A stretch of 64,000 nt of DNA from Tetrastigma voinierianum (lineage: Eukaryota; Streptophyta; Magnoliopsida; Vitales; Vitaceae). This document shows positions 1 through 11,551 of this stretch, piece after piece. The notes beneath the pieces are model-generated. The model was not told the origin of the DNA and searched no databases. It was given only the letters and a program-made list of their open reading frames with translations. How positions within the stretch are numbered: position 1 is the first letter of the stretch; every line of letters begins with the position of its first letter. The DNA lies in contig JAEQBH010004552.1 in NCBI GenBank assembly GCA_016808115.1, positions 62,001 to 126,000 on the forward strand. The letters run 5' to 3'. The position numbers and the translations under genes were made by a program.

Positions 1-179
1 ATCTAATAAAGGCTTTCTTCACACTAATGCCTCCAATATTAACCGAGATCGGCTGACACCTCGATCTTTATATTTCACCCGAGTCTTGCACTCAATGATG
101 GAAATTCCACTTGCCTTACTAAAAAGGCCTTTTGTTCACATTGAGACCTCATTTACCGTGCATAAGTCCTTCAAGAATT

Positions 180-1939
180 TTGCATAGGGCGAATTCTGCT
201 TGATCATCATGTCATATGAGAGGAATGTTAACTTTTACTTGCCGTGAAACCTCTAGCATTTCAGCTTGGTTACCGTAACTTTTCTTTTTCGGAGAGCCCG
301 TGAAATGGAGGTACTAATCGATCTTCTTCACCTCCTTCCTACTACCGATCGCTCTTCAGGGTGGATCGCCCACGCGGAGCTGACTTGATTAGAGCTTCTG
401 GACTCGGTGGTCCTGGGGCCTTTACCACTTCTGTGAGTCACCAATGCGCTTGACTTCATCGTTAATTTTTATATTTGATCATTGGTCGCTTCCATTTCTG
501 CGGCACCTTCCGATGTTGTTTGACTGAGGGAACCCTCCCTTTTCTCGAACCCCGCGCAAATACCGGACAACCCGGGAATCTCGCAGTATACCGTCTAGTT
601 TCGTTGAGTGAGCTTTCGATCGCTTCAATTTTCCGACATTAGTTTGAAACATTCAACACTTTCGTTCTTCTACAAACGTGCCTACCACTTTACTTAAATT
701 CAGATCGCCGCTCTCAACAGGAGAGGAGCGGAGGCGGCCGCTGCCAGGGTGTAATGGAGCCAACCGCTGTCAGGTTCCTGCAGGGACATATGCAGGGGTT
801 TTGGCTTCCATGACATGTTTGGATGGTTTTTCCAATTAGGGTTATAGGTGTTGCCATATGGAGCATTTATGGGTGGTCTGGTTTGATTCAGATATGTAGC
901 ATGCTCTTGATGTTGCTCCTCAAAGGTGACTATTCGACCGACAATCAAGCAAGAAGGTCGATGCGCATAACTCATTCACCGGCTTGTACTTCATGTCGAT
1001 TTCATTTCCAAATTCTTCCAATCTTCGAAAGAAGTGGTCGCTTTTCTTTCATCTCTCGTTGTTCGGAAAGTGCATACATGCCTCCCTCCAGGGTTCGAAG
1101 GCCTTAATCTCTCTACATCCCTCGATCTCTGCCTTCATCCATGCCTTGCAGGGCTCGCCACATGGGCCTCAAAAAAGTCCATGGCCCTATCCGGGTGTTT
1201 TCTTAAAAGTCACCCCACACATAGTTTCCAACAATTGTTTCATGGGTGGGGACATACCATCATAAAAATGATTCACTAGCATCCATGTATCAAAGCCATG
1301 ACGAGGGCATGCATTTATGGTCTCCTTGAATCTTTCCCAACACTGATAGAACTTCTCATTGTCATAGGCCGAGTAGGTGTAGATCTGTCTCTTCAAACTG
1401 TTGGTCTTGGTTGTACTGAAGAACTTTAAATACTACCTTGGAAGTTCGCCCAATTTATAATCGTCTCCACTCCCCAATGAATTTAACCATATTTTGGCCT
1501 TATCTTTCAGTGTCAGTGGGAATGCTTTCAGCTTGAGTGAGTCCATGTCGGGCACTCCTTCCTTAAAAGTTATGCATACTTCCTCGAATTCCCGGATATG
1601 AGCATAAGGATTCTCATTCTCCATTCCATGGAATGTGGGAAGTAGGGGCACCAAGTAGGGTCTCACTGCCACATCCTCTGCAGGAGGTATGATACAAGAA
1701 GGGGCACTCACTCTAGGAGGGTGTATGTGGTCCCTCATGGACCTGTATGCTGTTGGATTCATAGGGGTTGCTTGTTGACTCTGTTGTTCCTCAGGTAAAG
1801 GATCCATGATTACTGTGTACACTGACTTCACAATTTTTCTCAACTGGGGTACTGATTCTCTGCAATCTACCTGAAGTGTCTCTATCCCAGTGGTGCATAA
1901 AAACCTGTTACACAAAATTAGAGACAACAAAGAACACAA
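180..1939 (-). pseudogene. gag: Athila gag, decayed
   Basis: Structural capsid polyprotein that would package element RNA. The N-terminal part is open from 1939 to 1433; a likely start is the Met at 1808 (MDPLPEEQQS), and it contains YLVPLLPTFHGMENENPYAH and WLNSLGSGD, typical of the Athila capsid domain. After a break the frame resumes at 1396-1187 with FYQCWERFKETINACP and GFDTWMLVNHFYDGMSP, and again at about 860-780 with NAPYGNTYNPNWKNHPNMSW. Three frames are needed, so this is a pseudogene. The C-terminal end (about 180-330) aligns by eye with the A2 gag/protease junction near 59.4-59.6 kb. Confidence 0.85.
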
Positions 1940-2131
1940 ACAAACTTGCCAAAAAGGTTAGTGTTAGATAAAGTAAAACCGACTCCAGAAGAAAACAAAA
2001 ACAAAGGCAAAGAATCACAAAGTAGCGTAAAACATGCAAGCATAAAGAATCGAATTCAAAAAGGGGCTAAAAGGTCACCTACACTTGTAATGTGGATTAC
2101 AAGTACACTTCAACTCATACGTAGTTTGGCA

Positions 2132-2152
2132 CCATCCCCGGCAACGGCGCCA
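2132..2152 (-). other. Primer binding site of A1
   Basis: Reads TGGCGCCGTTGCCGGGGA on the minus strand, 2 nt inside the LTR end. This is the Asp-tRNA-complementary site known from Athila-group elements. It fixes the element's orientation and marks the LTR end at 2155. Confidence 0.85.
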
Positions 2153-2154
2153 TT

Positions 2155-3819
2155 TGATTCGTGCCACGGTAAGGTGATCCGGAATCAACAATATTTGTTT
2201 CTATACTCCTTCTACTGCCGTAGTCAAGCCACCGCAAAGATAGCGGTCTGGTGGTCGAACACCGGATGGGCTTTCATCCTACCGAATGATTCGCATCAGT
2301 TGTTTGAAAAATGGTGAGGCTTTTGTTTGATTTTGATTTGAATCAAAAAATAATGAGATCAGATGTTCACCGACTAACCTGTGAATACTTAAAGTGAAGT
2401 GTGAGATGGTAACCTTGAAGGCTTGGGTCACCAGCTTGATAACATGGGGCTGTTAAAGTGTCCTTGGGTCATTTCCTCGCATTATGGCAAGTGACTTATA
2501 GTCAAAGCCAAAACCGGACCTTTGTTTAGCTATAAAACCTAACCCTAATACCACTCCTATTTGAGTCAACACAAGTATTATGCATTCAAAGTCCCATTCA
2601 GTTTAAAACCCTAGCACTCAACCTCATTTCAATGGCTCATAAATGACATCTAAAGGATATCAATGCATCTAGCATTAAGAATGCACTGAACCCTAAAGCA
2701 TGATAAGTATTGACCAAAGGAATGACATTAAACGGCATTAAACCTTAGATTGGAAAGTTGGGAACCATAAATGCAGTACCTGTAACATTCAAAGCATGAG
2801 GACAACCTCAAGCAACCCCAAAACCAAGCTAGCAACCCTCTTCAAGAGAGGAGGCTTGGGCCAAGCATCCTCGAGTCACATCCCTGCGTGGTTCGCATTA
2901 GAAAATGAAAGAAAAAGGAGAGAGAAGAGAGCAAAAACCAACCCTAAAATGAAAGCTGCGGGAAACTTTATACAATCAAAAGTTGCTTAGGGTTACAAAG
3001 TTATGGGAGTTTATATAGTGCCAACCCAAAGTGTGAAAATACTAAAACACTCTAAAATATGAAATTACATAAGTGGCTATAATGGTAATACATCAAAAAC
3101 GTAGTCGCTTGGGGGATCAAATATACAAAATCAATAGGCAAAGAATTTTCGCTATGAATTCCTCGCTTAGCATAGTTTAAAATTCGCTCAGCCTAGCGAA
3201 TTCCCACGCAGATAGCGAAAAATGAGAAATCCTCGCTTTATCAACAATTGAACTCGCTTAGCTAGCGAAATTCCTCTAGCCTAGCTGTAAAATTCTTGTG
3301 AGATAGAGAAATTCATGCACTCGCTAGACACGCAAATTCCTCGCTTTAGCTAGGCGAAATTGGCTATCCTAGCTTAAAATTCTCTATTTCTCGCTTAGGA
3401 TTGGCAATTTCGCTTATGATTGCAAAATTTTCGCATCCTAGCTTAAATTTCGCAATCCCAGCGAAATTTTCGCAATCATAGCTAAAATCCCGGGATTGCT
3501 CCCGCTTCCCGCTTTGCCTAACATTCTAAATGTGATTCAACCTTCCTTTCAAAAATCCACTTCAAATTCCTTCATTTTCGATGGTTGAAAACACCGTGAT
3601 TCCCCAAGATTCTAGCATACTATCTTAACATCGACTTGAACTAAAATGGCCGAGGTACTCAAAGACCCGCAAAATCACTCAAAACAAGCTCGAAATGGCA
3701 TCAATGAACTAAGTGGACCTGCACACATCAATTGGCTTAATTGATATGATTATTGCGCAAAAAGCACCCAAAACCTATCTTGAATAGGGTTCAAAATAGA
3801 ACTTTTCGGGCACTAATCA
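2155..3819 (-). repeat. 5' LTR of Athila A1 (1665 bp)
   Basis: On the minus strand it begins TGATTAGTGCC at 3819 and ends GGCACGAATCA at 2155, so the ends are inverted and near-symmetrical. The start is shared with LTRs at 48688, 53246 and 55168. An internal block (3140-3490) is dense in short palindromes. A reading frame at 2796-2990 has no recognisable content and is likely fortuitous. Confidence 0.85.
3140..3490. repeat. Cluster of short GCGAAAT/ATTTCGC palindromic motifs inside the A1 LTR
   Basis: Many copies of TCGCTTAGCTAGCGAAATT-like words in both orientations, e.g. around 3254-3270, and CGCAATCCCAGCGAAATTTT near 3448. Equivalent clusters lie in the A2 LTRs (54680-54880 and 62440-62620). 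Function unknown. Confidence 0.7.
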
Positions 3820-3824
3820 CCAAC

Positions 3825-5250
3825 ACCCGTATCCCGAGTGTTCCAAGTATCCTCGATTTCTCTCTCTATGGTCAGGACTGTCCCCACCCATGGAGTCCAT
3901 ATCTCGTAGGCGAAGTCCTACGATCCTGTCCCGAATGGACAACTTCAGCCCATTCTCGTGTCTCTCGTAATACCCACCTAATCTCCCAAGAAACTACGAT
4001 TCGAAGATTGACATTTGGTCTCTCCCAACTCATCATTGCTCAACCTTCTAGGTCTAATTAACACTCTTAGTGCCGACACCACGTGTCCTGTAATCTCCCC
4101 GCAAGCTAAAACTCGTGACTTATCGAACTTAGTGTACAAAATTGGCCGGGCCTCTCAAGAATCGTAACACAATCCTCAAGTGATACTCATGCTCCCACTG
4201 ACCGGGAGTAGATCAAAAATGTCATCCACGAGGACTAATGCATAAACCGATCTAGATAGGTCGAACATCCTATGCACGAGATCCATGAATGTCGCTACCG
4301 TGATTCATCAATCCGCGGCATCACCATAAACTCAAAGTGCCCATAACGCGTCCCAACGCCGCCTTAGGATATTTGTCTCCCCTAACTCCTCAAATGCATG
4401 GTAACCGCCATAAGGGTTCCACCTCGGGAGTGTGACTCGCCCTCAACCACCGGTCAAATAAATCATCAATCCTGTGAATCAGTATCGATTCCGATCATAA
4501 CCTTGTTCAATCGTCGTAGTCATCGCATTAAATGGCTGGTCTTGCCCTTCTTCTTCGCAAATAGAACCGGAGCGTCCCATGGTGAAGTGCTCGGCCTTAA
4601 TGAACCCTTTGGGTCCAAGAGCTCCTATAGCTGGACTCTGAGTTCCTGCAACTCAACCGATGCCATCATATGCGGAGTCATAGAGATGGGTGAAATACCA
4701 GGGTGTAACCCAATACCGAAGTTTGCATCCCTATGTGGAGGTAGTCCAGGTAGCTCATCTAGAAAAACATCCACATATTCGCAAACCACTCGAGGTAGAT
4801 CTAAGTCTGGCCTCACCTCGTCCTCTAGGGTAAGGCTCGTTAGCCAACCCGCCAACTGTCCCTGACACTTGGACTCGTATACTGTCTGGGGCAAAATGTC
4901 ATGCTTGTCCCCTTGAAATACCACACGAGTACCGTCATGCGTATAGGTAGTAACCCTCCTACGCTCACAATTGATAACGATCCCGTAAGATATCAGCCAA
5001 TCCATCCTCAGGATGACCTCGAACACTGACATGTCTATAGTCCTCAGGTCCATTGTGAGTAGAGTCCCCGAGATCTCCAACTCGCAACCTCGACATATCA
5101 TCCCTATTCTCGCCCTAATCCCTGGGGGGAGAAACCCCATGCACAACGGCTCCCTCCAAGGTCTCTAGAGGTCCCGCCCATTTCCACCATATGCCTCATT
5201 CTAGCCAGGAACGCAGCTATTTATCCCGGGTCGCAAGAGGTAATCCCTAT
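3825..5250 (-). pseudogene. pol: Ty3/gypsy protease-reverse transcriptase, decayed
   Basis: The longest open stretch is 5146-4625. It reads the protease end (ICRGCELEISGTLLTMDLRT, then VILRMDWLISYG, where the family normally has ILGMDWL), the linker VVCEYVDVFLDELPGLPPHR, and the start of RT (LHPGISPISMTPHMMASVEL). RT continues out of frame: FAKKKG near 4560, the YxDD-equivalent LVDDI near 4221-4229, and a palm/thumb remnant GHVVSALRVLIRPRRL near 4040. At least three frame changes separate these pieces. The catalytic DSGAS of the protease is not visible. The whole gives a defective polymerase that would have copied element RNA in virus-like particles. Confidence 0.88.
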
Positions 5251-6140
5251 AGCCTCTAACACTTCTCTCTCGATCTCGTATGGAATCCAAATGGTCCGTC
5301 ACCATCCGGGTCTCCTCCCTATGAATGCCTGAGGATGATGCGCCCTAAAACCTCCAAGGTTACTAGGATCTTCCTCGCTTCACCCGCTTATACCAAACAG
5401 GCTATAGCATTCGTAATACCTGGCTAACCTCGACAAAAGTCCGTCGATCAAACACCGGGACAGCCCTCGATCAGCACTCGCGGACGTCCTCTCTACGCCC
5501 CGTCCTCTACTAGCTACTTACACAATTAACATGGCAACAAGAATCATTTATTTCACTTCAACCTAACTAGTAATGCAGATGCCGACACATTGGGGATCGG
5601 CTAAATCCATGAACTCGACTGCTTCATTTCTAAGTGGCGCTAAATTCCAAATTCTTAACCCAATTTATTTATTTCAAGAAGGTTCTAGGCTCCCTTGCTC
5701 ATTCCCGCATTCAACCCTAAGGTCATAGTTCATAACCTTAGCATTCACCCTTTTCCCTATACGCATTACACCATGCATATAATTTTCACGCAACTACTCT
5801 GACAATCACGATTTCAAATGGTAGTTAAATCCATAATACAAGATTCTAAGGCATAAACACAGCCTCGAGACACTAATCATACACATAACTCAGTGTATAC
5901 GCAATCAATTTTGCATTTAAAATATTGTTTTCAACAAAATTTTATTTTCAAAAATTTTATTTTTTGAAAATTTTATTTTTCGAAAATTTTATAAAATTTT
6001 ATTTTATTTTATTTTATTTCATTTTATTTTAATTAAATTTAAAAAAAAAAAAATTTCGAAAATTTTTTGTAATGAATAAGAAACTATTTAGTGACTCAGA
6101 ATGCGACGAGTCAAACTGGTCTCAAAATCGTAGTTTAATC
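5251..6140 (-). other. gag: D1 gag remnant and AT-rich pre-gag leader
   Basis: The minus strand from about 5520 to 5250 carries an Arg/Gly-rich start-like stretch, in the position where D2 gag begins MARRGRRGRP. No capsid motif is readable, so most of gag is lost. 5860-5900 matches the D2 leader around 25100-25140 (shared GACACTAATCATAC). 5930-6070 is runs of AAAATTTT and TTTTATTTTA words, as in D2 at 24900-25030. Confidence 0.5.
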
Positions 6141-6179
6141 GAGCTGTGTGCATGCTGCAATTAATCTCTGGCTCCAAAC

Positions 6180-6540
6180 ACTCTCAGCCTCTTCCCAACC
6201 TCCGCCCAAAGCCGCGCATGGCCGCGCTCATGCAGCCGTGTCGCGGGCGGAAGCCTGTTCCCGTGTCGCGGGCCGAGCCCCTCGCCGGGGTGCGTCGCAA
6301 GGCCGGCTGCAGTCGCAGCGGCAGCCTTGCGCGCCGCACGCCGCCGCCCACTCGCCCGCGCCCGCCCCCCGTCGCCGCATGCTCCAGCCTCGCTGGCCAA
6401 GGCCAGAAGCGCCCAACGCCCCAGTCACCATGCCGCCTGGCAAGCTCACACACACGCTGCATGCCCCCGCGCGACCCAAATTACCGCCCAACCGGGCTCC
6501 CACGCCCATGCCCGTGTCAGATCAGTGCGTGACACAGCCT
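6180..6540. other. GC/CpG-rich island in the D1 leader
   Basis: About 360 bp of strongly GC- and CpG-rich sequence in an otherwise AT-rich leader. Long frames run through it on both strands (e.g. 6148-6738 plus, 6161-6400 minus), but they are Ala/Arg/Pro-rich with no domain, as expected from composition alone. Comparable islands lie at 36720-37010, weakly at 24640-24780, and at 41640-41770. Confidence 0.6.
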
Positions 6541-6550
6541 ACCCAGCTCA

Positions 6551-6785
6551 CAATACGCTTGTATTGCAATACAAACCTATCACGACTGAACCAGACAGAA
6601 TACGCTTCCTCCCGCCAACCACCTCTATTGCAATACACTCTCACCTCTCACAATACAATTTTTGCCTTCCAAATTACAATACAAGATTACTGTATTGCAA
6701 TACACTCATGCAATCGTCTTCTTTCTCCTCAAGAATAAAATCCTCAGACAATACAATTCTCTCATTTCTTGTAAATACAATCAAG
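6551..6785. repeat. Interspersed GTATTGCAATAC / ACAATACAA motifs in the D1 leader
   Basis: At least seven copies of ACAATACA or TATTGCAATACA words in 235 bp: near 6550, 6561-6574, 6627, 6649, 6674, 6691-6705, 6750. GTATTGCAATAC is self-complementary. The D3 leader has the same layout with CGATAC in place of CAATAC. Confidence 0.7.
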
Positions 6786-7528
6786 TAAGAGCTCCATTCC
6801 AAATCAAGACGAAATTTTTTTTTTTTCATTATAATTATATTTTTTTCAATTATTTCAAAGAAATTTTGAAAATCATAAAAAATCACTAAAAATCATTTTT
6901 TTCCATTCTCTTTAACACTCAAATAAATTTATAAAAATTTATTTCTTCATTTTTCTTCGCTTTACACCATATAAAACCTAGAAAAATTATTTTTCTCATC
7001 TCATTACCAAATAAATTTACAAAATTTATTTTCTTTTTCCAGTTTTTCACTGAAAAATTTTCTCCACTAAAATAAATTTATAAAAATTTATTTTCTTCCA
7101 ATTTCTTCAATTCTCATCCACAAATTTATAAAAATTTATTTTTCTTCGCCATTTCCGCTTTGCACACTGCATTCACTCAAAATATTTCTAAAATATTTTC
7201 TAACACATCCATGTGCTAATCACTGCTAATACATAAGAATCTCAACACATGAAGCATGTCATGCACACCAAACACACAATAATTCACCAAATCACACAAA
7301 ACACATCAACACACGTGCACGTAGTGTCCTAGTTTAGTCCCGTGATTTTCCTAGGTAATCTCATACCTAACCAACGAACCACACCTAGTGGTGATGTTCC
7401 ACGACTACTCGCCTAAGCCCAAGCCCTCAATCTCTAGGTTTTCATATACCTATTCTTCACATCAAACCACCTAGTGGTGATGGATACCCAAACCCGAGCT
7501 CCCTAGGTATTCGTATACCTAAGCTTCC
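6786..7528 (-). other. D1 untranslated leader between primer site and GC island
   Basis: AT-rich, with repeated AAATAAATTTATAAAAATTT words (6920-7140). The part nearest the primer site (7200-7528) matches the D2 leader at 24212-24470 by eye. No gene seen. Confidence 0.65.
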
Positions 7529-7538
7529 GATACCAAGC
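7529..7538 (-). other. Primer binding site of D1
   Basis: The minus strand reads GCTTGGTATCGG just inside the LTR end, close to the initiator-Met-tRNA site TGGTATCAGAGC used by many plant LTR elements. D2 has GCTTGGTATCAAAGC in the same position. Confidence 0.75.
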
Positions 7539-7539
7539 C

Positions 7540-9636
7540 GTGATCGCCCAAAACCCGGAGGGTCCGCTGACTACCCACAACCTCTGACATAAGTGGATGC
7601 TCGGTTACCCGACGCCACTTCGTAAAATTCCGCGCGCAGTCTCCTTTGCACGAAGAGCTCTACCCAAATACAGTACTTGCATATACCTGTCCTAAACAGT
7701 CCAATATAATCCCAACATGAGTAAACGCCCTTGGGCCCATAATACTCATCACAATATATCCAAAACTATAAACTAACTATATCCACAGTTACAAGAGTTC
7801 AAATATTTTTCAATTTTATACAACATATATCAAAATTAAATTAATTCTAATACATGTATACATCATCAAAGCCACATCCGGCTTTCTTCTGTCCAAATTC
7901 TAGATTTGCCGTCCCCTCGCACGCGCCTCCCGTAATTCCGGGAAATAAGGGGGTCCCACGACGGGTGAGCTAAAGATCAAGAGGAGACCTGCTGGCTACT
8001 CACCACACCTAAGTGCAGTGCAATGTTCCAAAGTAAACACATTATCCAATCAAATGCATGATCCTACTTGAATGTCTACGTGACTAACTCGTATCCCGAG
8101 TCCTCTCACCGACTCCCTCTCTCACACTCGCCTGCTTCCGAATGAGAATAGTTAATTTCAAACGAAATTATTTGTTTATAGTAGCCGACTACCTCCGAGA
8201 TATCAATTGGGCCGCTCCTCGACGATTGATATTTTTATATGCGTGGACTACCGATACAGTACTGTAATTGGGCCAGATCCGACGATTGATATTTTTAGTG
8301 TGGACTACTCCTCCGATATATATTAATAATTGGGTCAGTTCTCCGACGATCAGATACATATTTTAAGTTTGACTACCGAATACTTAATATTTTTAGATAA
8401 CCCTCCGAACCATTTACTCTAGACTCGTCTCATGCACTAACTCCTATAGTCCCAGGATGCTCCAGTGCATATGGAATGCATGTATGCCAATTCCAATACA
8501 ACCTAATCACATGCAAATATATAAACATGAATATACTTGCATAAATCAAATCACACAATCATTTTATGTAATTATACAACTCATACATCAAAATTAGCTC
8601 ACTTGGGCTAATGTTCAAACACAAGCAATTTGATTCTAATTACTTAACCAAACACATATTTTCACAAGAATATATTCTCATGTCACTATTCCTAGGAACA
8701 GTAAAACCCTAGGGTTTACGGTTCCAACACTCAAATAAATCATCGGTTCACCTTGTGAACCCGCATCTCACGGCCACTTCCGGCCTAAAATCCAATCAAT
8801 ACATGATTAACACCAAAACACACAATTTCACACCAACATCAGCCGTGGGGAAGCCATGGGTTGCTCCAGATTTTATCAAAATTTTATTATCTGTCCCAAG
8901 GTTTGGGACCGATCAAACGGCCCCTAATGGCCTCAATCGACTCAAACATTCGTAAAATACTTAAAATGGGAATAAAACTCAAGTAGGGGGAAAATCCTAC
9001 TTCTTGGAATTTGTCAAAACCTCACAATCTCGGAGTCCACGCGTAGCCTGCTCCACGTAGAATGTTTTTCCTTCTCGCCCCGAAGACCGCCGACGGTTGG
9101 ATCTTGTGTATTTATAGAGAGAAGTTTCTCTCTCTAAAAGGGTTCTCTCAAAAATGAAGCCACTGCATCTCAAAAATATCCCCCCCCACGTTTTTGTTTT
9201 GGTTTAATGAAGGAGAAGAAGGACTATTCACTATTTTGTCCTTTAGTGACTTAAAATCAAATTCCAAAATGACATTTATGTCCCTTTACCAGACTGATAT
9301 CTTGCACTATCTCGGTCATTCATTTTCACCATTTCTCTACTCATAAATTAATTTATGGAACATGAGTACGTGCTATAGCGTGACTTTCGTCGCGACTGCA
9401 CCATTTTACTAAGACCAAACGCGATGCCTCGTGAAACGTGCCAACTTCGACTATATCGGAATTTTACGAAATTTTACGTGATAGCTAGATTTTGCGAGAC
9501 GATTCCAACGGTGAAATTCGTTTCGTCATACAAGATATAGAGAATTAATTACGGATTTTTAACCGAAATTACAATTTAGTAATTGAAATTACGATTTTGC
9601 CCTTATTCAAGAAATTGGAATTTCTCGGGTCTTGCA
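7540..9636 (-). repeat. 5' LTR of D1 (about 2.1 kb)
   Basis: The minus strand starts TGCAAGACCCGAGAAATTCC at 9636 and ends GGGTTTTGGGCGATCA near 7541. Internal landmarks shared with other D LTRs include the block with CTTTCTTCT (about 7880) and the repeated lines with GACGATTGATAT (8220-8360). No gene inside. Confidence 0.85.
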
Positions 9637-10334
9637 ATATCAATCGCCGGAGCGGCCCAATTGATATATACACATCGGAGGGTTGTCCACAAACTAACAA
9701 AACAATAATTCTCTACACGATTTAGGCTGCAGTGTGAGAGAGTCGGCGACTCGTGATCCGAAGCTGGTCATGCAGACATTCAAGCAGGATCATGCATTTG
9801 CTTGAATGTATGTTTATTTTGGAACATTTCACTGCACTTAGTGGAGAGTAGCCCACTTAGGCGATTCAACTACTGAGCATTAGCTTACTCAAGCCGAGGG
9901 ATACATATTTTGCTGTGCAGCTGTGAGCGTGCGAGGGGACGACTCGTCCCAGAGACTGAGGATTAGAAGAAAGCCGAGTTGTGGCTTTGGTTCCTGATTT
10001 AAACATGTATTGGAACTCTATAAGTTTGATATATGTTGTATAAGAGTAAAAACATATTAACTCTTGTAACTATTGGGTATAAGAAGTTGATTCATAGTTG
10101 GTATGTGGCACAGTATTGTTTATGGGCCCAAGTGACCGTATTACTCATGTGATTGGATATATTGGATCATATTGCACTGTTTGGGACAGGATATGTAGGT
10201 TTTGTATTTGGGTAGAGCTCCCCGTAAAAAGGAGACTATGCCCGACTTTCGTGAAAAATGTCGGGTCACCCGACATTCACGAGTATTCCGCGGGTTGACG
10301 GGTAGTCAACGGACACCTCGGGTTTGGGGCTTCA
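9637..10334 (+). repeat. 3' part of a plus-strand D-family LTR
   Basis: Matches the last third of plus-strand D LTRs: AAGCAGGATCATGCATTTGC near 9782, GAAGAAAGCCGAGTTGTGGC near 9967, and the LTR end GGGTAGTCAACGGACACC then TTCA at 10334. The 5' two thirds are missing because D1 lies in the way. The LTR stops exactly where the inverted repeat begins. Confidence 0.8.
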
Positions 10335-11395
10335 AAAATGCGCTTCATTCTTGTAACAATTATATTAATGGAATAAGGGTGTCTTCAATTTTCACAAAAG
10401 CATCATCTAAGAGGAAGAATGCTTTATTATTAAAAATTATATAAATGCCTAACTAAATTTAATTACATTTATTTATCATCATACTTTCCATATCCAAACC
10501 AAATATAAGTCAATATATTTTTCCTTTTCCTTATGACTTTCCCTAAGATTCGCATAGCTTTTATGATATTCTCCACTCTTTACTTTTTCCTCCTCTTGGA
10601 AATTGATGCAAGTACTCTATACTCTAACAATAACTCTCTAATAATTCACATAATTATTCTCTAGTTTTTTATCCTTAGTCGAAAATTATTTCCGAGTAAC
10701 TTAGGAAACAATAAATTAGGCAACATGAAGAGGACATATTTCCAAAAGTAGCTTGCATCGGTCTCCATTGAGAAATGATAGAATGTGATTAATCAAGTGA
10801 AATACTTGCGTGCATTAATAATAGGTTGTCAATGATCAAAACTTGTTTTTTGATCCATATTTTCGATTTATTCTTTGCCGTGAAATTTCCTTGAAAATTT
10901 TTATTTATTTTTTATATTAAATATTTAAAATCTTTGACTTTTCCTACCATTCACAGGGCCCACATTGACTTGACTGTAGAGATTTGGTCCCAAGATGTAA
11001 AAGGGATTGCGTTGAAGCTGTGACAAATACATTGTCTCTTTGTAGTGGCTGAGACATTTGCAACATTACACAAAACCAACTTTTGGGGGCACAACTTCAC
11101 TCTTTCATCGACCAGACCAACACAAACACAATAATGCACTTTCTCTCTCTTCTCTCCCAAAACTAAACAAAAGGGAACAAACAAAAAGGAATGGAAACGA
11201 GATCAACACAAACACAATGCAAATCCGTATTTACTTGAAATATTAATCGTGGTGACTCAGACCGATGGGTAAACTTACCGTTTCACCTTCAATGTTGGCT
11301 TAACTGGGTTTCGAATTCAAATTATCATCTTGTTGTTGGTGGTGAGGAACCATTAATGTTAATACGCTTGTGCTGCCGATGAAAATATCACAAAC

Positions 11396-11551
11396 CTGAT
11401 TGATGGGGATATTGGGGATGCGAATGGGAATGCCAGCCTGTAGTGCACGAAGAGCATGCTCGATAAACTTATCAGTGGGGAGATAGAACAACAGTAGGAT
11501 AATAGAGTAAGCATACCAGAACAATGCTCGTGGGGAAGTAAGAGAAGCTAT
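11396..11551 (-). pseudogene. Exon-like segment, left-arm copy (unrecognised membrane-type protein)
   Basis: 52 codons without indel relative to the right-arm copy. Reads IASLTSPRALFWYAYSIILL, a hydrophobic helix, and ends RIPNIPINQ followed by CAG|GTTTGTGA, a good splice-donor match. The initiator ATG of the other copy is ATA here, though the frame stays open upstream to 11593 and downstream to 11300. Against the right copy I count about 8 silent and 7 amino-acid-changing differences plus the start change. Family not recognised. Confidence 0.5.

Larger units (their letters stand above)
1..3819 (-). mobile_element. Athila-type Ty3/gypsy retrotransposon A1, 5' half (runs off the left edge)
   Basis: Minus-strand element whose 5' LTR (2155-3819), primer binding site (2132-2152) and gag region (about 180-1939) are visible; protease, RT and integrase would lie left of position 1. 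The assignment rests on the Asp-tRNA-type primer site known from Athila elements, on LTR ends TGATTAGTGCC and GGCACGAATCA, and on gag motifs shared with A2 at 59-61 kb. Its right boundary falls inside the D1 RT remnant, so A1 inserted into D1 after D1 was in place. Confidence 0.85.
3820..9636 (-). mobile_element. Del/Tekay-type Ty3/gypsy element D1, 5' part
   Basis: Minus-strand element: 5' LTR 7540-9636, primer site near 7529-7538, a long leader with a GC-rich island, and a protease/RT remnant 3825-5250. It is cut at 3820 by A1; RNase H, integrase and the 3' LTR are not in the window and are presumably beyond A1 to the left. At the right it abuts the tail of a plus-strand LTR of the same family, implying D1 inserted into that LTR. 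Confidence 0.8.

Noticed and set aside
4398..4865. 155-codon plus-strand frame
   Set aside because: It lies opposite the clear protease/RT reading on the minus strand and has no recognisable content.
6148..6738. Long overlapping frames on both strands in the GC-rich leader island
   Set aside because: Composition explains them: Ala/Arg/Pro-rich, no domain, overlapping in up to five frames, and the matching islands in D2 and D3 do not preserve the frame.
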